Source: Salipiger pallidus
GTDB taxonomy: Bacteria; Pseudomonadota; Alphaproteobacteria; Rhodobacterales; Rhodobacteraceae
Assembly (NCBI RefSeq): GCF_014643635.1
Contig: NZ_BMJV01000003.1
Span: 186,001-250,000 of the forward strand
Direction: 5' to 3'
DNA: 64,000 bases
The notes under the pieces are model-generated. The model did not search any database. It had not been told where the DNA came from and saw nothing but the letters and a program-made list of their open reading frames with translations. Below, in pieces: positions 8,551 through 17,258 of this stretch (its first letter is position 1; every line of letters starts with the position of its first letter). Position numbers and translations under genes: made by a program.

Positions 8551-9366
8551 TCAGGCGCTGGCGCGGCCGATCGAACCGTCCCGCCACGCGGGGCTGATGG
8601 TGGGGGCGCCGAAGAAATAGCCTTGAAGGCAATCGATTCCGATCTTGGTCAGGAACTGCGCGTCTTCCGCCCGTTCTACCGATTCGGCGATGGTGAAGAG
8701 GTCGAACTGTTCGGCGATCGAGATAATGGCCCGAGTCATCACCTGGTTGTCAGGATCCTGCGCGATGTCGCGGATGAACTGGCCGTCGATCTTCAGGATG
8801 TCGAAGTGGAACTGCTTGAAATGTCTCAGGGCGGTGTATCCCGCGCCGAAATCGTCCATCGCGAAAGAGATGCCCTGGCGCTGCAATTCGGTCATGAAGC
8901 CGATCACCAGCTCAGGCACCAGCATGGCCGAAGCCTCGGTGATCTCGAGGATAAGCCGTTCGCCCAAGGTGGGATCGGCAGAAAGCCCGGCGCGAAGCAC
9001 CTCGGACCAGCGCGGATAGCCGATGGAGCGTGCGGACATGTTGACCGCAAGGCGCAGCCCGGGTTCGGCCATCAGCTCTTCGAGGCCCTTTTCCAGCGCG
9101 ATGCAGTCTAGGATGCGGCCATATTCCGTCTCTTCGATGTGTGACATGAAGTCCCGCGCGGGGACGATCCGGCCGGTTTCGTCCATGACGCGGATCAGCC
9201 CTTCATAGAAGGCCGTGCTGGCGGGCTGGCGGGCCTGCACCACGGGCTGGAAAGCCAGAAGCACCTGCCGGTGTCGGATCGCCGCGCGCACCGTGTCGAT
9301 GACCTTGCTATCGCGGCTTGCCACGGCCAGGTCGAGCGGGTTCTGTCCTTGCAGGGGCACTTGCAT
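8551..9366 (-). CDS. EAL-domain cyclic-di-GMP phosphodiesterase
   Basis: A 271-residue stand-alone EAL domain, expected to hydrolyse cyclic-di-GMP to pGpG. Signature elements are present in order: YEGLIRV (the EAL position, here EGL), NMSARS, LEITEA, the MDDFGAG loop, LKIDGQFI, an ESVE variant of EGVE, and QGYFFG. Metal-binding acidic residues appear conserved, so activity is plausible despite the EGL variant. There is no transmembrane or sensor domain. ATG 9366 is chosen because the domain starts soon after and an AAGGACGG sequence precedes it. It is divergent from rpsD. Confidence 0.88.
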   Translation of the reverse strand: MQVPLQGQNPLDLAVASRDSKVIDTVRAAIRHRQVLLAFQPVVQARQPASTAFYEGLIRVMDETGRIVPARDFMSHIEETEYGRILDCIALEKGLEELMAEPGLRLAVNMSARSIGYPRWSEVLRAGLSADPTLGERLILEITEASAMLVPELVIGFMTELQRQGISFAMDDFGAGYTALRHFKQFHFDILKIDGQFIRDIAQDPDNQVMTRAIISIAEQFDLFTIAESVERAEDAQFLTKIGIDCLQGYFFGAPTISPAWRDGSIGRASA

Positions 9367-9506
9367 CGAAAAACCGTCCTTTTGACTCGTGGGGCCGATG
9401 GAATCGCAGAAGCCACGGGCCCGTTGACGCCACCTTTGACCGCGCGGCCTTAACCGCGCGTAAAATCCCGCCGAGTGTCGTGCAATTCGCCCTGTTCTCT
9501 TGGCTG

Positions 9507-9534
9507 TTGACTCCGGCCCCGATCCGCATATAAG
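9507..9534 (+). promoter_or_regulatory. rpsD: Strong promoter of rpsD
   Basis: TTGACT (9507-9512) and TATAAG (9529-9534) separated by 16 bases form a near-consensus housekeeping promoter. Transcription would start near 9541, giving an rpsD leader of about 157 bases. Confidence 0.7.
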
Positions 9535-9540
9535 CGCCGC

Positions 9541-9697
9541 TTCATTGGTGTTGGTGGCCCCCGTAAGGGGATGCCTGTCAGACCGGGGCGCCAAGCGCGG
9601 GTTCGCCTGCGTGCAGGTCCGGGAAGAGGACAACGCCCTTCATTGCCGCAGCCCGTCGCAAGGCAGCCGTGGCACACATATAGAAGGAGATCAGACG
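9541..9697 (+). other. Long structured rpsD 5' leader
   Basis: About 157 untranslated bases lie between the predicted start and the rpsD GTG, with several GC-rich complementary segments such as GGCCCCCG...CGGGGCGCC. Ribosomal protein S4 regulates its own mRNA in other bacteria, so an autoregulatory leader is possible. I do not recognise a described family here. Confidence 0.35.
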
Positions 9698-10318
9698 GTG
9701 ACCAAGCGTACCTCTGCCAAGTACAAAATTGACCGCCGCATGGGCGAAAACATCTGGGGCCGCGCCAAGTCCCCGGTGAACCGCCGTGAATACGGCCCCG
9801 GCCAGCACGGCCAGCGCCGCAAGGGCAAGATGTCCGACTTCGGCCTGCAGCTTCGCGCCAAGCAGAAGCTTAAAGGCTACTACGGCGACATGACCGAGAA
9901 GCAGTTCCGCCGCATCTTCTCGGACGCCGAGCGTCTGCGTGGCGACACCGGTGAGCTGCTCATCGGCCTGCTCGAGCGCCGCCTCGACGCCGTCGTGTAC
10001 CGCGCCAAGTTCGTGCCGACCGTCTTCGCCGCCCGTCAGTTTGTGAACCACGGCCACGTGCTCGTGAACGGCCGCCGCGTGAACATCCCCTCCTACCGTG
10101 TGAAGGAAGGCGACGTGATCGAGGTCCGCGAGAAGTCCAAGCAGATGGCACTCGTGATCGAAGCTTCGCAGCTGCCCGAGCGTGACGTTCCCGACTACCT
10201 CGAGGTCGACCACTCCAAGATGACTGCGACCTTTGTGCGCACGCCGTCGCTGGGTGACGTGCCCTACGCGGTCCAGATGGAACCGAACCTTGTCATCGAA
10301 TACTACGCACAGAACTGA
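9698..10318 (+). CDS. rpsD: 30S ribosomal protein S4
   Basis: Ribosomal protein S4, 206 aa, the primary 16S rRNA-binding protein that nucleates assembly of the 30S body. It begins [20 protein letters not shown] at GTG 9698, with GAAGGAGA eight bases upstream. The S4 RNA-binding domain covers about residues 94-155 ([12 protein letters not shown]...[15 protein letters not shown]). It is monocistronic, with a strong promoter and a strong terminator, as is usual for rpsD in alphaproteobacteria, where it is separate from the alpha operon. No anomalies. Confidence 0.98.
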   Translation: MTKRTSAKYKIDRRMGENIWGRAKSPVNRREYGPGQHGQRRKGKMSDFGLQLRAKQKLKGYYGDMTEKQFRRIFSDAERLRGDTGELLIGLLERRLDAVVYRAKFVPTVFAARQFVNHGHVLVNGRRVNIPSYRVKEGDVIEVREKSKQMALVIEASQLPERDVPDYLEVDHSKMTATFVRTPSLGDVPYAVQMEPNLVIEYYAQN

Positions 10319-10341
10319 TCCGGTTCTCTGCGACGATTGCG

Positions 10342-10373
10342 AAAGGCCGCTCCTCCGGGGCGGCCTTTTTCTT
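10342..10373 (+). terminator. Intrinsic terminator of rpsD
   Basis: Stem AAAGGCCGCTCC/GGGGCGGCCTTT (one G-T wobble) with a 3-base loop, followed by a T-run, 23 bases after the stop codon. A textbook Rho-independent terminator. Confidence 0.92.
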
Positions 10374-10468
10374 TGCGCATCAAAGGCTGAGGCAGGGGCG
10401 GCCGGAGCGGTGCGGCACAGGCTTTCCCCGCTGACTTCGCAAGGCGGCCTGATCTGGCGCTGCCGTCG

Positions 10469-10711
10469 CTAGTGGTGGACCCGGACCTGGTTGGAATCGC
10501 ATATGATCACGTATTGGTCCCCGCATTCCACGAGGTGGAAGCGCCGCGCCTTCACCGCTGCATGCAGTGCCTCGTAGCCCAATTCACGCTCTGCGTCCTG
10601 CTTGGCGCAGCGCAGCACCTTGCACCTGCGTGAAGCCATGGCGGCAAAGAAGCGCGCCTGCCACGCGTGTCCGCGCGAACGCGCTTCATGAAAATCTGTC
10701 TTGTGTTCCAT
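10469..10711 (-). CDS. Hypothetical protein, 80 aa
   Basis: An 80-residue open frame starting MEHKTDFHEARSRGHAWQAR with a GGGGG run upstream of ATG 10711. It is basic and Cys/His-containing (RRCKVLRCAK, HLVECGDQYVIICDSN), has no membrane segment and matches no family I recognise. The C-terminal half reads as a beta-strand-rich domain. It stands alone between the rpsD terminator and the TetR gene. Its codon composition looks coding, but translation is not certain. Confidence 0.5.
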   Translation of the reverse strand: MEHKTDFHEARSRGHAWQARFFAAMASRRCKVLRCAKQDAERELGYEALHAAVKARRFHLVECGDQYVIICDSNQVRVHH

Positions 10712-10874
10712 GGGCCCCCGATAGCTTTCCGCCAGTGGCGGTGTCCCTATTCCGTCTCCGTGGCGCCCTGAACATTCCAGTGACGGCATCCCTTGAATGA
10801 CCGCTGTTCAGGGGGCGTCTGCCTAGCCTTCCGCAGAAGGCAGTGCGTGTGCGGTCCAGAGTGTGGGAGTAAGG

Positions 10875-11495
10875 TTAATTGGCCGTAAGCAATTCACGGA
10901 AAATGCGCTCCACATGCGCATTCGCGGCGTCCCAGCCCGCTGCCTCGTCGGGGATCAGGGCGCGGATCTGGGCGTCGAAATCCGCGTAGTGCTGGGTGAT
11001 CGCCCAGATCGATAGGATAAGCTGCTGGGGATCGGATTTCGCCAGTCGCCCATCCTCCATCCAGCGGCCAATGAGCGCGGCCTTCTCATCAAAAAGAGGT
11101 TTCAGGCCGGACACGAGATGCGGACCCATGCGCGGCGCACCCTGCAGGATCTCGTTCGCGAAGAGACGGCTTTCGCGGGGGTAGAGCCGGCTCATCTCCA
11201 TCTTGCGGCGCACGTAGGTCAGGATTTCATCCAGCGGCTCACCGCCGGGGTTCATGTCCTGCAGCGGAGCCAGCCATTCGGTCATCAGCGCGTTCAGTAG
11301 GGCGACGTGGATCGCTTCCTTGCCATCGAAATAGTAGATGAGGTTGGGCTTGGACATGCCCGCTCCCTCGGCGATCTGGTCCAGCGTCGCGCCGCGATAG
11401 CCGTGCTGCGAAAACACCTCGAGCGCCGCGTCCATGATCCTGCGCCGATTGCGCAGCTGGATGCGGCTGGGTTTCTTGGCAGCGGTCTGGGCCAT
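10875..11495 (-). CDS. TetR/AcrR regulator, RutR-like
   Basis: A 206-residue TetR repressor. The N-terminal helix-turn-helix covers about residues 18-62 (AALEVFSQHGYRGATLDQIA, then a recognition helix with GMSKPNLIYYF). The C-terminal half (SRLFANEILQGAP, DGRLAKSDPQQLILSIWA) resembles RutR, the uracil/thymine-sensing regulator. Start MAQTAAKKP at 11495 gives the usual N-terminal length. It is divergent from the pyrimidine-catabolism genes, and a 16-bp palindrome resembling the RutR box lies in the gap. It probably represses the hyuC-hydA-ABC operon until a pyrimidine binds. Confidence 0.9.
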   Translation of the reverse strand: MAQTAAKKPSRIQLRNRRRIMDAALEVFSQHGYRGATLDQIAEGAGMSKPNLIYYFDGKEAIHVALLNALMTEWLAPLQDMNPGGEPLDEILTYVRRKMEMSRLYPRESRLFANEILQGAPRMGPHLVSGLKPLFDEKAALIGRWMEDGRLAKSDPQQLILSIWAITQHYADFDAQIRALIPDEAAGWDAANAHVERIFRELLTAN

Positions 11496-11564
11496 TGTCT
11501 GGGGTCTCCGCACAAATTCCGGGCATGTCGGCCCGGCTGACGCGCGGGTCACGGTAGAGGATTC

Positions 11565-11612
11565 TTGACAGGTTCCGGGACGGTTGCAATCGTACCTTTA
11601 CCAAATGGTAAA
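11565..11612 (+). promoter_or_regulatory. RutR-like operator and -35 element before hyuC
   Basis: A perfect palindrome TTTACCA-AA-TGGTAAA (11597-11612) closely resembles the E. coli RutR box TTGACCA-NN-TGGTCAA in length, spacing and core ACCA/TGGT. A TTGACA at 11565-11570 could be the -35 of the hyuC promoter, placing the operator at or just after the start site. It is the likely target of the divergently encoded TetR protein. Confidence 0.7.
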
Positions 11613-11685
11613 AAACACGTGGGCCGGACGGGAGCCTGGCCCTCAAATACAGCAGACGACCATAAAGAACGACAGGGGAAGCGGA

Positions 11686-12936
11686 ATGGCGGTATCGGGA
11701 GAGAACCTCCGGATCGATGGCGACCGGTTGTGGGACAGCCTCATGGAAATGGCCAAGATCGGGCCGGGCATCGCGGGGGGCAATAACCGGCAGACGCTGA
11801 CCGACGAGGATGCCGAAGGCCGCGACCTGTTCAAGTCGTGGTGCGATGAGGCGGGCCTGAGCATGGGCGTCGACAAGATGGGCACCATGTTCATGACCCG
11901 TGAGGGCACCGACCCGGACGCGCTGCCCGTCTACGTGGGCAGCCACCTCGACACCCAGCCCACGGGCGGCAAGTATGACGGCGTTCTTGGCGTGCTTGGT
12001 GCGCTCGAGGCGGTGCGGTCGATGAATGACTTCGGCATCCGGACGAAGCACCCCATCGTGGTGGTGAACTGGGCCAACGAGGAAGGCGCGCGGTTCGCAC
12101 CCGCGATGATGGCGTCGGGCGTGTTCGCCGGCGAGATCCCTCTCGAGTACGCCTACGGGCGCAAGGATCTCGAGGGCAAGACCTATGGCGCCGAGCTCGA
12201 GCGTATCGGTTGGAAGGGTGACGAGGAGGTCGGCTCGCGCAAGATGCACGCCTATTACGAGCTGCACATCGAACAGGGACCGATCCTCGAGGCCGAGGGC
12301 AAGGACATCGGCGTCGTCACCCATTGCCAGGGTCTGTGGTGGCTCGAGTTCACGCTGACGGGACGCGAGGCGCATACCGGCTCCACCCCGATGGAGATGC
12401 GGGTGAATGCGGGCCTCGCGATGGCGCGGGTTCTCGAGATGGTGCAGCAGGTTGCCATGTCCGAGCAGCCCGGTGCCGTGGCCGGTGTGGGGCAGATGCA
12501 GTTCTCGCCCAACTCGCGCAACGTGCTGCCGGGCTCGGTGGTGTTCACCGTGGATCTGCGGACGCCCTCCCAGGACAAGCTGGACCGGATGCGGGCCGAG
12601 ATCGAACGTCGTGCGGCCGAGATCTGTGAGGAGATCGGGGTGCAGTGCGGTGTCGAGGCGGTGGGCCATTTCGATCCGGTGACCTTCGACGAGACGCTTG
12701 TGGGCAACGTGCGCAAGGCCGCCGAAGAGCTGGGATATTCGCACCTCGATATCATTTCCGGGGCCGGGCACGACGCCTGCTGGGCCGCGAAGGTGGCGCC
12801 TGCGACCATGGTGATGTGCCCGTGCGTGAAGGGCATCTCGCATAATGAGGCGGAGGAGATTTCCAAGGACTGGGCCACGGCGGGTGCCGAGGTGCTCTTC
12901 CGGGCGGTGCTTGAGACGGCGGAAATCGTGGAGTGA
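11686..12936 (+). CDS. hyuC: Zn-dependent hydrolase, beta-ureidopropionase type
   Basis: M20-family amidohydrolase of 416 aa. In this context it most likely hydrolyses N-carbamoyl-beta-alanine to beta-alanine, CO2 and ammonia, the last step of reductive pyrimidine breakdown; related enzymes act on N-carbamoyl amino acids or allantoate. Predicted metal ligands are His87 (GSHLDTQ), Asp98 (KYDG), Glu133 (NEEGARF), His194 (HIEQG) and His386 (GISHNE). ATG 11686 is preceded by AGGGGAAG. First gene of the operon, followed after 131 bp by hydA. Confidence 0.92.
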   Translation: MAVSGENLRIDGDRLWDSLMEMAKIGPGIAGGNNRQTLTDEDAEGRDLFKSWCDEAGLSMGVDKMGTMFMTREGTDPDALPVYVGSHLDTQPTGGKYDGVLGVLGALEAVRSMNDFGIRTKHPIVVVNWANEEGARFAPAMMASGVFAGEIPLEYAYGRKDLEGKTYGAELERIGWKGDEEVGSRKMHAYYELHIEQGPILEAEGKDIGVVTHCQGLWWLEFTLTGREAHTGSTPMEMRVNAGLAMARVLEMVQQVAMSEQPGAVAGVGQMQFSPNSRNVLPGSVVFTVDLRTPSQDKLDRMRAEIERRAAEICEEIGVQCGVEAVGHFDPVTFDETLVGNVRKAAEELGYSHLDIISGAGHDACWAAKVAPATMVMCPCVKGISHNEAEEISKDWATAGAEVLFRAVLETAEIVE

Positions 12937-12986
12937 CCGCGCGAAATGCTGCCGGGCGGTGTTGGCTGTGCCGTGCTGTGCACGAC

Positions 12987-13020
12987 GCGGGGGCTCTGCC
13001 CCCGCACCCCCGGGATATTT
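12987..13020. repeat. Family-wide intergenic hairpin (GGGGGC...GCCCCC...GGATATTT)
   Basis: Perfect stem GCGGGGGC/GCCCCCGC with a TCT loop, followed by ACCCCCGGGATATTT. Similar GC-hairpin plus ATATTT sequences recur between genes in Rhodobacteraceae. Related copies lie near 25605-25725 and 57850 in this window. Confidence 0.6.
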
Positions 13021-13067
13021 GAAGTCAAAGGAAGATCGGGGCGCGGGCCCCGGCAGGGAGCAAGACA

Positions 13068-14522
13068 ATGACCACAGTCATCAAGGGCGGCACCGTCGTC
13101 ACCGCGGATTACAGCTACGAGGCGGATGTGCTCGTGGAGGGCGGCAAGATCATCGAGATCGGCAAGGGCCTTTCGGGCGACGAGGTTCTGGATGCCACCG
13201 GCTGCTATGTCATGCCGGGCGGGATCGATCCGCACACCCATCTCGAGATGCCGTTCATGGGCACCTATTCGGCGGATGATTTCGAAAGCGGCACCCGCGC
13301 GGCGCTGGCGGGGGGGACCACGATGGTGGTCGATTTCGCGCTGCCGTCGCCCGATCAGGGCCTGCTGGATGCGCTGAAGACGTGGGACAACAAGTCCACG
13401 CGCGCCCATTGCGATTACAGTTTCCACATGGCGATTACCTCGTGGAACGAGCAGATCTTCAACGAGATGGAGACCGTCGTCAAAGAGCGCGGGATCACCA
13501 CCTTCAAGCATTTCATGGCCTACAAGGGCGCGCTGATGGTGAACGATGACGAGATGTATGCCTCGTTCAAGCGCTGCGCCGAACTGGGGGCGATTCCGCT
13601 GGTCCATGCAGAGAACGGCGACGTGGTGGCGGAGCTGTCCGCCAAGCTGCTGGCCGAGGGCAACAACGGCCCCGAGGGCCACGCCTATTCCCGTCCGCCG
13701 CAGGTGGAGGGCGAGGCGACCAACCGGGCCATCATGATCGCCGACATGGCCGGGGTGCCGCTCTATGTGGTGCATGTGAGCTGCGAGGACAGCCACGAGG
13801 CCATTCGCCGTGCCCGGATGCTGGGCAAGCGGGTCTGGGGCGAGCCGCTGATCCAGCACCTGACACTCGACGACTCCGAGTATTTCGACAAAGACTGGGA
13901 TCATGCGGCGCGGCGCGTGATGTCGCCGCCCTTCCGCAACAAGATGCATCAGGACAGTCTCTGGAACGGGCTGGCCTCGGGGTCCTTGTCCTGTGTGGCG
14001 ACGGACCATTGCGCCTTCACCACCGACCAGAAACGCTATGGCGTGGGAGATTTCACCAAGATCCCCAACGGGACCGGCGGCCTGGAGGACCGTATTCCGA
14101 TGCTCTGGACCTATGGCGTGGGCACCGGGCGGCTGACCAAGGAAGAGTTCGTCGCCGTGACCTCGACCAATATTGCCAAGATCCTGAACTGCTATCCGCG
14201 CAAGGGGGCGGTGCTTGTGGGGGCGGATGCGGATCTCGTGGTGCTGGATCCCGAGAAAACCAAGACCATCTCCGCGGCGTCGCAGCAGTCGGCCATCGAC
14301 TACAACGTGTTCGAGGGCAAGGAGGTCAAGGGCTTGCCGCGCTACGTGCTGACCCGTGGCCGGGTGGCCGTTGTCGACGGCGATCTGAAATCGCAGGAGG
14401 GGCATGGCCAATTCGTCAAGCGTCCCGCTTCGGGGACCGTGAACCAGGCGCTGTCCTCGTGGAAGGCGCTGACCGCCCCGCGCCCGGTCGAGCGTACGGG
14501 CATTCCCGCCAGCGGGGTCTGA
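13068..14522 (+). CDS. hydA: Dihydropyrimidinase
   Basis: Cyclic amidohydrolase of 484 aa that opens dihydrouracil or dihydrothymine to the N-carbamoyl-beta-amino acid, the substrate of the upstream HyuC. The binuclear zinc site is visible: His56 and His58 in DPHTH, carboxylated Lys153 in FMAYKG, further His residues in PLVHAENGD and YVVHVSCED, and the Asp in ATDHCAF. The substrate-gating segment IPNGTGGLEDRIP is also intact. Length and motifs are standard for D-hydantoinase/dihydropyrimidinase. The next gene begins 4 bases after its stop. Confidence 0.96.
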   Translation: MTTVIKGGTVVTADYSYEADVLVEGGKIIEIGKGLSGDEVLDATGCYVMPGGIDPHTHLEMPFMGTYSADDFESGTRAALAGGTTMVVDFALPSPDQGLLDALKTWDNKSTRAHCDYSFHMAITSWNEQIFNEMETVVKERGITTFKHFMAYKGALMVNDDEMYASFKRCAELGAIPLVHAENGDVVAELSAKLLAEGNNGPEGHAYSRPPQVEGEATNRAIMIADMAGVPLYVVHVSCEDSHEAIRRARMLGKRVWGEPLIQHLTLDDSEYFDKDWDHAARRVMSPPFRNKMHQDSLWNGLASGSLSCVATDHCAFTTDQKRYGVGDFTKIPNGTGGLEDRIPMLWTYGVGTGRLTKEEFVAVTSTNIAKILNCYPRKGAVLVGADADLVVLDPEKTKTISAASQQSAIDYNVFEGKEVKGLPRYVLTRGRVAVVDGDLKSQEGHGQFVKRPASGTVNQALSSWKALTAPRPVERTGIPASGV

Positions 14523-14526
14523 TGCC

Positions 14527-15171
14527 TTGGGCTGGGCCTTGCATGTCGCCAATGCCTCAGGGCAGCTGACCCCGCACGAGGGTGCCATCCGCGCGGCCAT
14601 CGCGCGGGGGCAGGCCCTTGGCGAAGCACGGCTGCCTGAAGTGGCACTCGACGTGGTGGTGCAGCACTGGCCGGGGCAGGTCATCGGAGCCTTGGGCTTC
14701 GTGGGCTACTGCCCCACCGGCGACATGATCCAGCTGACCTTCGATGCGGCGAACGAGAACCTGCCGCGTAATCTCGGCGAGCCGCTGGTGCGCACCGTCC
14801 TGCACGAGCTGCACCATGTCCACCGCTGGCGCGGCCCCGGCTACGGCACCACCCTTGGAGCGGCGCTGCTGAGCGAGGGGCTTGCCGGGCACTTCACCCG
14901 AGAATGTTGCAGCACTCCGCCGGAGCCCTGGGAGGACGCCCATGCCCCCGAGGTTTTGCGTGCCGAGGCGGACCGTGTGCGTGCGGGCTGGCTGCAGCGC
15001 TATGACCACGCGGAATGGTTCTTTGGCGCCCGCGATCTGCCCGCCTGGTTCGGCTACACCCTGGGCTACCGCATCGTGGGCCAACACATCGCCGCAACCG
15101 GCATCCCCGCCTCGCAGCTGGTGCATCTGCGCCCCGAGGACGTGACTTTGAACGAGGAAGACTTCGCGTGA
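14527..15171 (+). CDS. Putative zinc metalloprotease (DUF2268-like)
   Basis: A 214-residue protein with a gluzincin signature: HELHH at residues 93-97 and a downstream Glu117 in SEGLAGHF, the arrangement of an HExxH...E zinc site. The surrounding sequence (WRGPGYGTTLGAALLSEGLA) resembles DUF2268 predicted proteases. No signal peptide or membrane segment is visible, so it looks cytosolic. It starts at TTG 14527, 4 bases after the hydA stop. Its stop overlaps the next gene's GTG start, so it is translated as part of the operon. A protease here is unexpected; a role in pyrimidine use is unknown. Confidence 0.75.
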   Translation: MGWALHVANASGQLTPHEGAIRAAIARGQALGEARLPEVALDVVVQHWPGQVIGALGFVGYCPTGDMIQLTFDAANENLPRNLGEPLVRTVLHELHHVHRWRGPGYGTTLGAALLSEGLAGHFTRECCSTPPEPWEDAHAPEVLRAEADRVRAGWLQRYDHAEWFFGARDLPAWFGYTLGYRIVGQHIAATGIPASQLVHLRPEDVTLNEEDFA

Positions 15172-15971
15172 CTGACCCCAAGCCCGAGATCGCCCGGCAC
15201 CCGGTGATCGAAGCCAGCGGCCTGAACCTGACCTTCGACACCAATGACGGCCCGGTGCATGCCCTTCGGGATGTGAACCTCAAGGTGGACAAGGGGGATT
15301 TCGTGTCCTTCATCGGCCCCTCGGGCTGTGGCAAGACCACCTTCCTTCGGGTGATGGCGGACCTCGAACAGCCCACATCCGGCTCTGTCCTCGTCAATGG
15401 CGTCACGCCCGAGGTGGCCCGCAAGGCGCGCGCCTACGGCTACGTCTTCCAGGCGGCGGGGCTGTATCCGTGGCGGACCATCGGCGGCAACATTCGCCTC
15501 CCGCTCGAGATCATGGGCTACGACAAGGCCGCGCAGGCCGAGAGGGTGCGCAAGGTGCTGGAGCTGGTCGAACTGTCGGGTTTCGAGAAGAAATACCCCT
15601 GGCAGCTGTCGGGAGGGATGCAGCAAAGGGCGTCCATCGCGCGGGCGCTGGCCTTCGAGGCGGACATCCTGCTGATGGACGAGCCCTTTGGTGCGCTGGA
15701 CGAAATCGTGCGGGATCACCTCAATGAACAGCTTCTGGCACTTTGGGCGCGGACGCAGAAGACTATCTGCTTCGTCACCCATTCGATCCCTGAGGCGGTG
15801 TTTCTGTCCACCAAGATCGTCGTCATGTCGCCCCGTCCGGGGCGGATCACCGACGTTATCGAAAGCCCGCTGCCGAAGGAGCGCCCGCTCGAGATCCGCG
15901 ACACGCCGGAGTTCCTCGAGATCGCGCACCGGGTCCGCGAGGGGCTGCGGGAGGGGCATGCCTATGACTGA
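15168..15971 (+). CDS. ABC transporter ATP-binding protein (pyrimidine/NMT1-type importer)
   Basis: Nitrate/sulfonate/taurine-class ABC ATPase of 267 aa. Walker A GPSGCGKT is at residues 50-57, the Q-loop in FQAAGLYPW near 95, the signature LSGGMQQR at 147-154, Walker B LLMDEP at 168-173 and the switch His in VTHSIPEA. GTG 15168 overlaps the preceding stop (GTGA). It works with the two permeases and the binding protein downstream. Context with hydA and hyuC suggests import of pyrimidines or related ureides, but substrate identity is inferred. Confidence 0.92.
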   Translation: MTDPKPEIARHPVIEASGLNLTFDTNDGPVHALRDVNLKVDKGDFVSFIGPSGCGKTTFLRVMADLEQPTSGSVLVNGVTPEVARKARAYGYVFQAAGLYPWRTIGGNIRLPLEIMGYDKAAQAERVRKVLELVELSGFEKKYPWQLSGGMQQRASIARALAFEADILLMDEPFGALDEIVRDHLNEQLLALWARTQKTICFVTHSIPEAVFLSTKIVVMSPRPGRITDVIESPLPKERPLEIRDTPEFLEIAHRVREGLREGHAYD

Positions 15972-16401
15972 GCCGGACACCTGCCGCCGCGCTACACCCG
16001 AGGACGCCCCCGCTATCGCCGCCGTGGTCAATGCCTGGATCGACGCCACCCCGTGGATGCCGCGCAGCGAGCCGCCTCAGACCATCGAGATGTACATCAC
16101 CAAGGCGCTGCCCGACCACGAGATCTGGGTGATCGGCGATCCCATCGACTGTTACCTGTCCCTTGATCCGGGCACCTCCCGCATCGGTGCGTTGTATTGC
16201 GAGCGGACGGGGCAGGGATTCGGCAAGGTGCTGATGGACCGGGTGAAGGAGGGGCGCGAGTTTCTCTGGCTGCACACCCATGTGCCCAACCTCGCGGCGC
16301 AGAAATTCTATGCCCGCGAAGGGTTTCACCCCGTTGGCGGCGAGATCGTTCCCGAACCGCCAGAGACCGTGCCTGAACTGCGGATGGAGTGGCACCGATG
16401 A
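15964..16401 (+). CDS. GNAT-family N-acetyltransferase
   Basis: A 145-residue GNAT protein with the acetyl-CoA-binding region GQGFGKVLMDRVKEG at about residues 82-96 and the C-terminal AQKFYAREGFHPVGGEI strand-helix typical of this fold. The substrate is unknown. It starts at ATG 15964, inside the last codons of the ABC ATPase gene. Its stop overlaps the ATG of the first permease, so it is embedded in the transporter operon. It may modify a compound imported or produced by the pathway, though this is speculation. Confidence 0.85.
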   Translation: MTEPDTCRRATPEDAPAIAAVVNAWIDATPWMPRSEPPQTIEMYITKALPDHEIWVIGDPIDCYLSLDPGTSRIGALYCERTGQGFGKVLMDRVKEGREFLWLHTHVPNLAAQKFYAREGFHPVGGEIVPEPPETVPELRMEWHR

Positions 16402-17258
16402 GAAACGTAATCCCTGTCCTGACGGTCGTTCTGGCCATCGTCGTGCTGTGGTACGGCGCGTCGGTTCAACTCAACAAGCAGTGGGCTCTGGATCAGGCGG
16501 CGCGTCAGGATCGCGTGCTCTCCACCGCCGAGCTTGTGGCCGACACATGGTCGCAGGCAAAGCCGAAGCTGCCTGCGCCGCACCAAGTGGCGGTTGAGCT
16601 GTGGGAGACGGTGGCGCAGAAGGCGGTCACGTCCAAGCGCAGCCTTGTCTACCACGCGTGGGTGACCCTTTCGGCAACGCTGCTGGGCTTTGCGCTGGGG
16701 ACCGCCTTTGGGTTCTTGCTGGCGCTCGGCATCGTCTACCTGCGGGTCATGGACATGAGCGTCATGCCATGGGTCATTGCCAGCCAGACCATCCCCATCC
16801 TCGCGGTCGCGCCCATGATCATCGTGGTGCTGAATGCGGTGGGAGTGTCGGGACTGCTGCCCAAGGCGATGATCTCCATGTACCTGTCGTTCTTCCCGGT
16901 GGTGGTGGGCATGGTGAAGGGGCTGCGGTCGCCGTCGACCATGCAGCTTGACCAGATGCGCACCTGGAGCGCCACGCGCCGGCAGGAATTCCTGCGCCTG
17001 CGTCTGCCATCGTCGCTGCCGTATCTCTTTGCCTCGCTCAAGATCGCTATGGCGGCCAGCCTCGTGGGCGCAATTGTGGGCGAGCTTCCCACCGGTGCTG
17101 TGGCCGGCCTCGGGGCGCGGCTGCTGGCGGGCAGCTATTACGGCCAGACCGTGCAGATCTGGTCGGCGCTCATCATGGCCGCGGCCGTGGCCGCCGCCGC
17201 GGTGGGGCTGATCGGTGTCATCCAGCGTGTAACGCTGAAACGGATGGGGCTGAACTGA
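16398..17258 (+). CDS. ABC transporter permease 1
   Basis: Integral membrane subunit of 286 aa, of the BinPDT (SsuC/TauC-like) class. An N-terminal transmembrane segment (VLTVVLAIVVLWYG) is followed by a roughly 60-residue soluble stretch, then the core membrane helices starting at SATLLGFALGTAFGFLLALG. The EAA-like ATPase-contact loop is in the ATRRQEFLRLRLPSSLPYLF segment near residue 195. ATG 16398 overlaps the GNAT stop (ATGA). It likely pairs with the next permease as a heterodimer. Confidence 0.92.
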   Translation: MRNVIPVLTVVLAIVVLWYGASVQLNKQWALDQAARQDRVLSTAELVADTWSQAKPKLPAPHQVAVELWETVAQKAVTSKRSLVYHAWVTLSATLLGFALGTAFGFLLALGIVYLRVMDMSVMPWVIASQTIPILAVAPMIIVVLNAVGVSGLLPKAMISMYLSFFPVVVGMVKGLRSPSTMQLDQMRTWSATRRQEFLRLRLPSSLPYLFASLKIAMAASLVGAIVGELPTGAVAGLGARLLAGSYYGQTVQIWSALIMAAAVAAAAVGLIGVIQRVTLKRMGLN

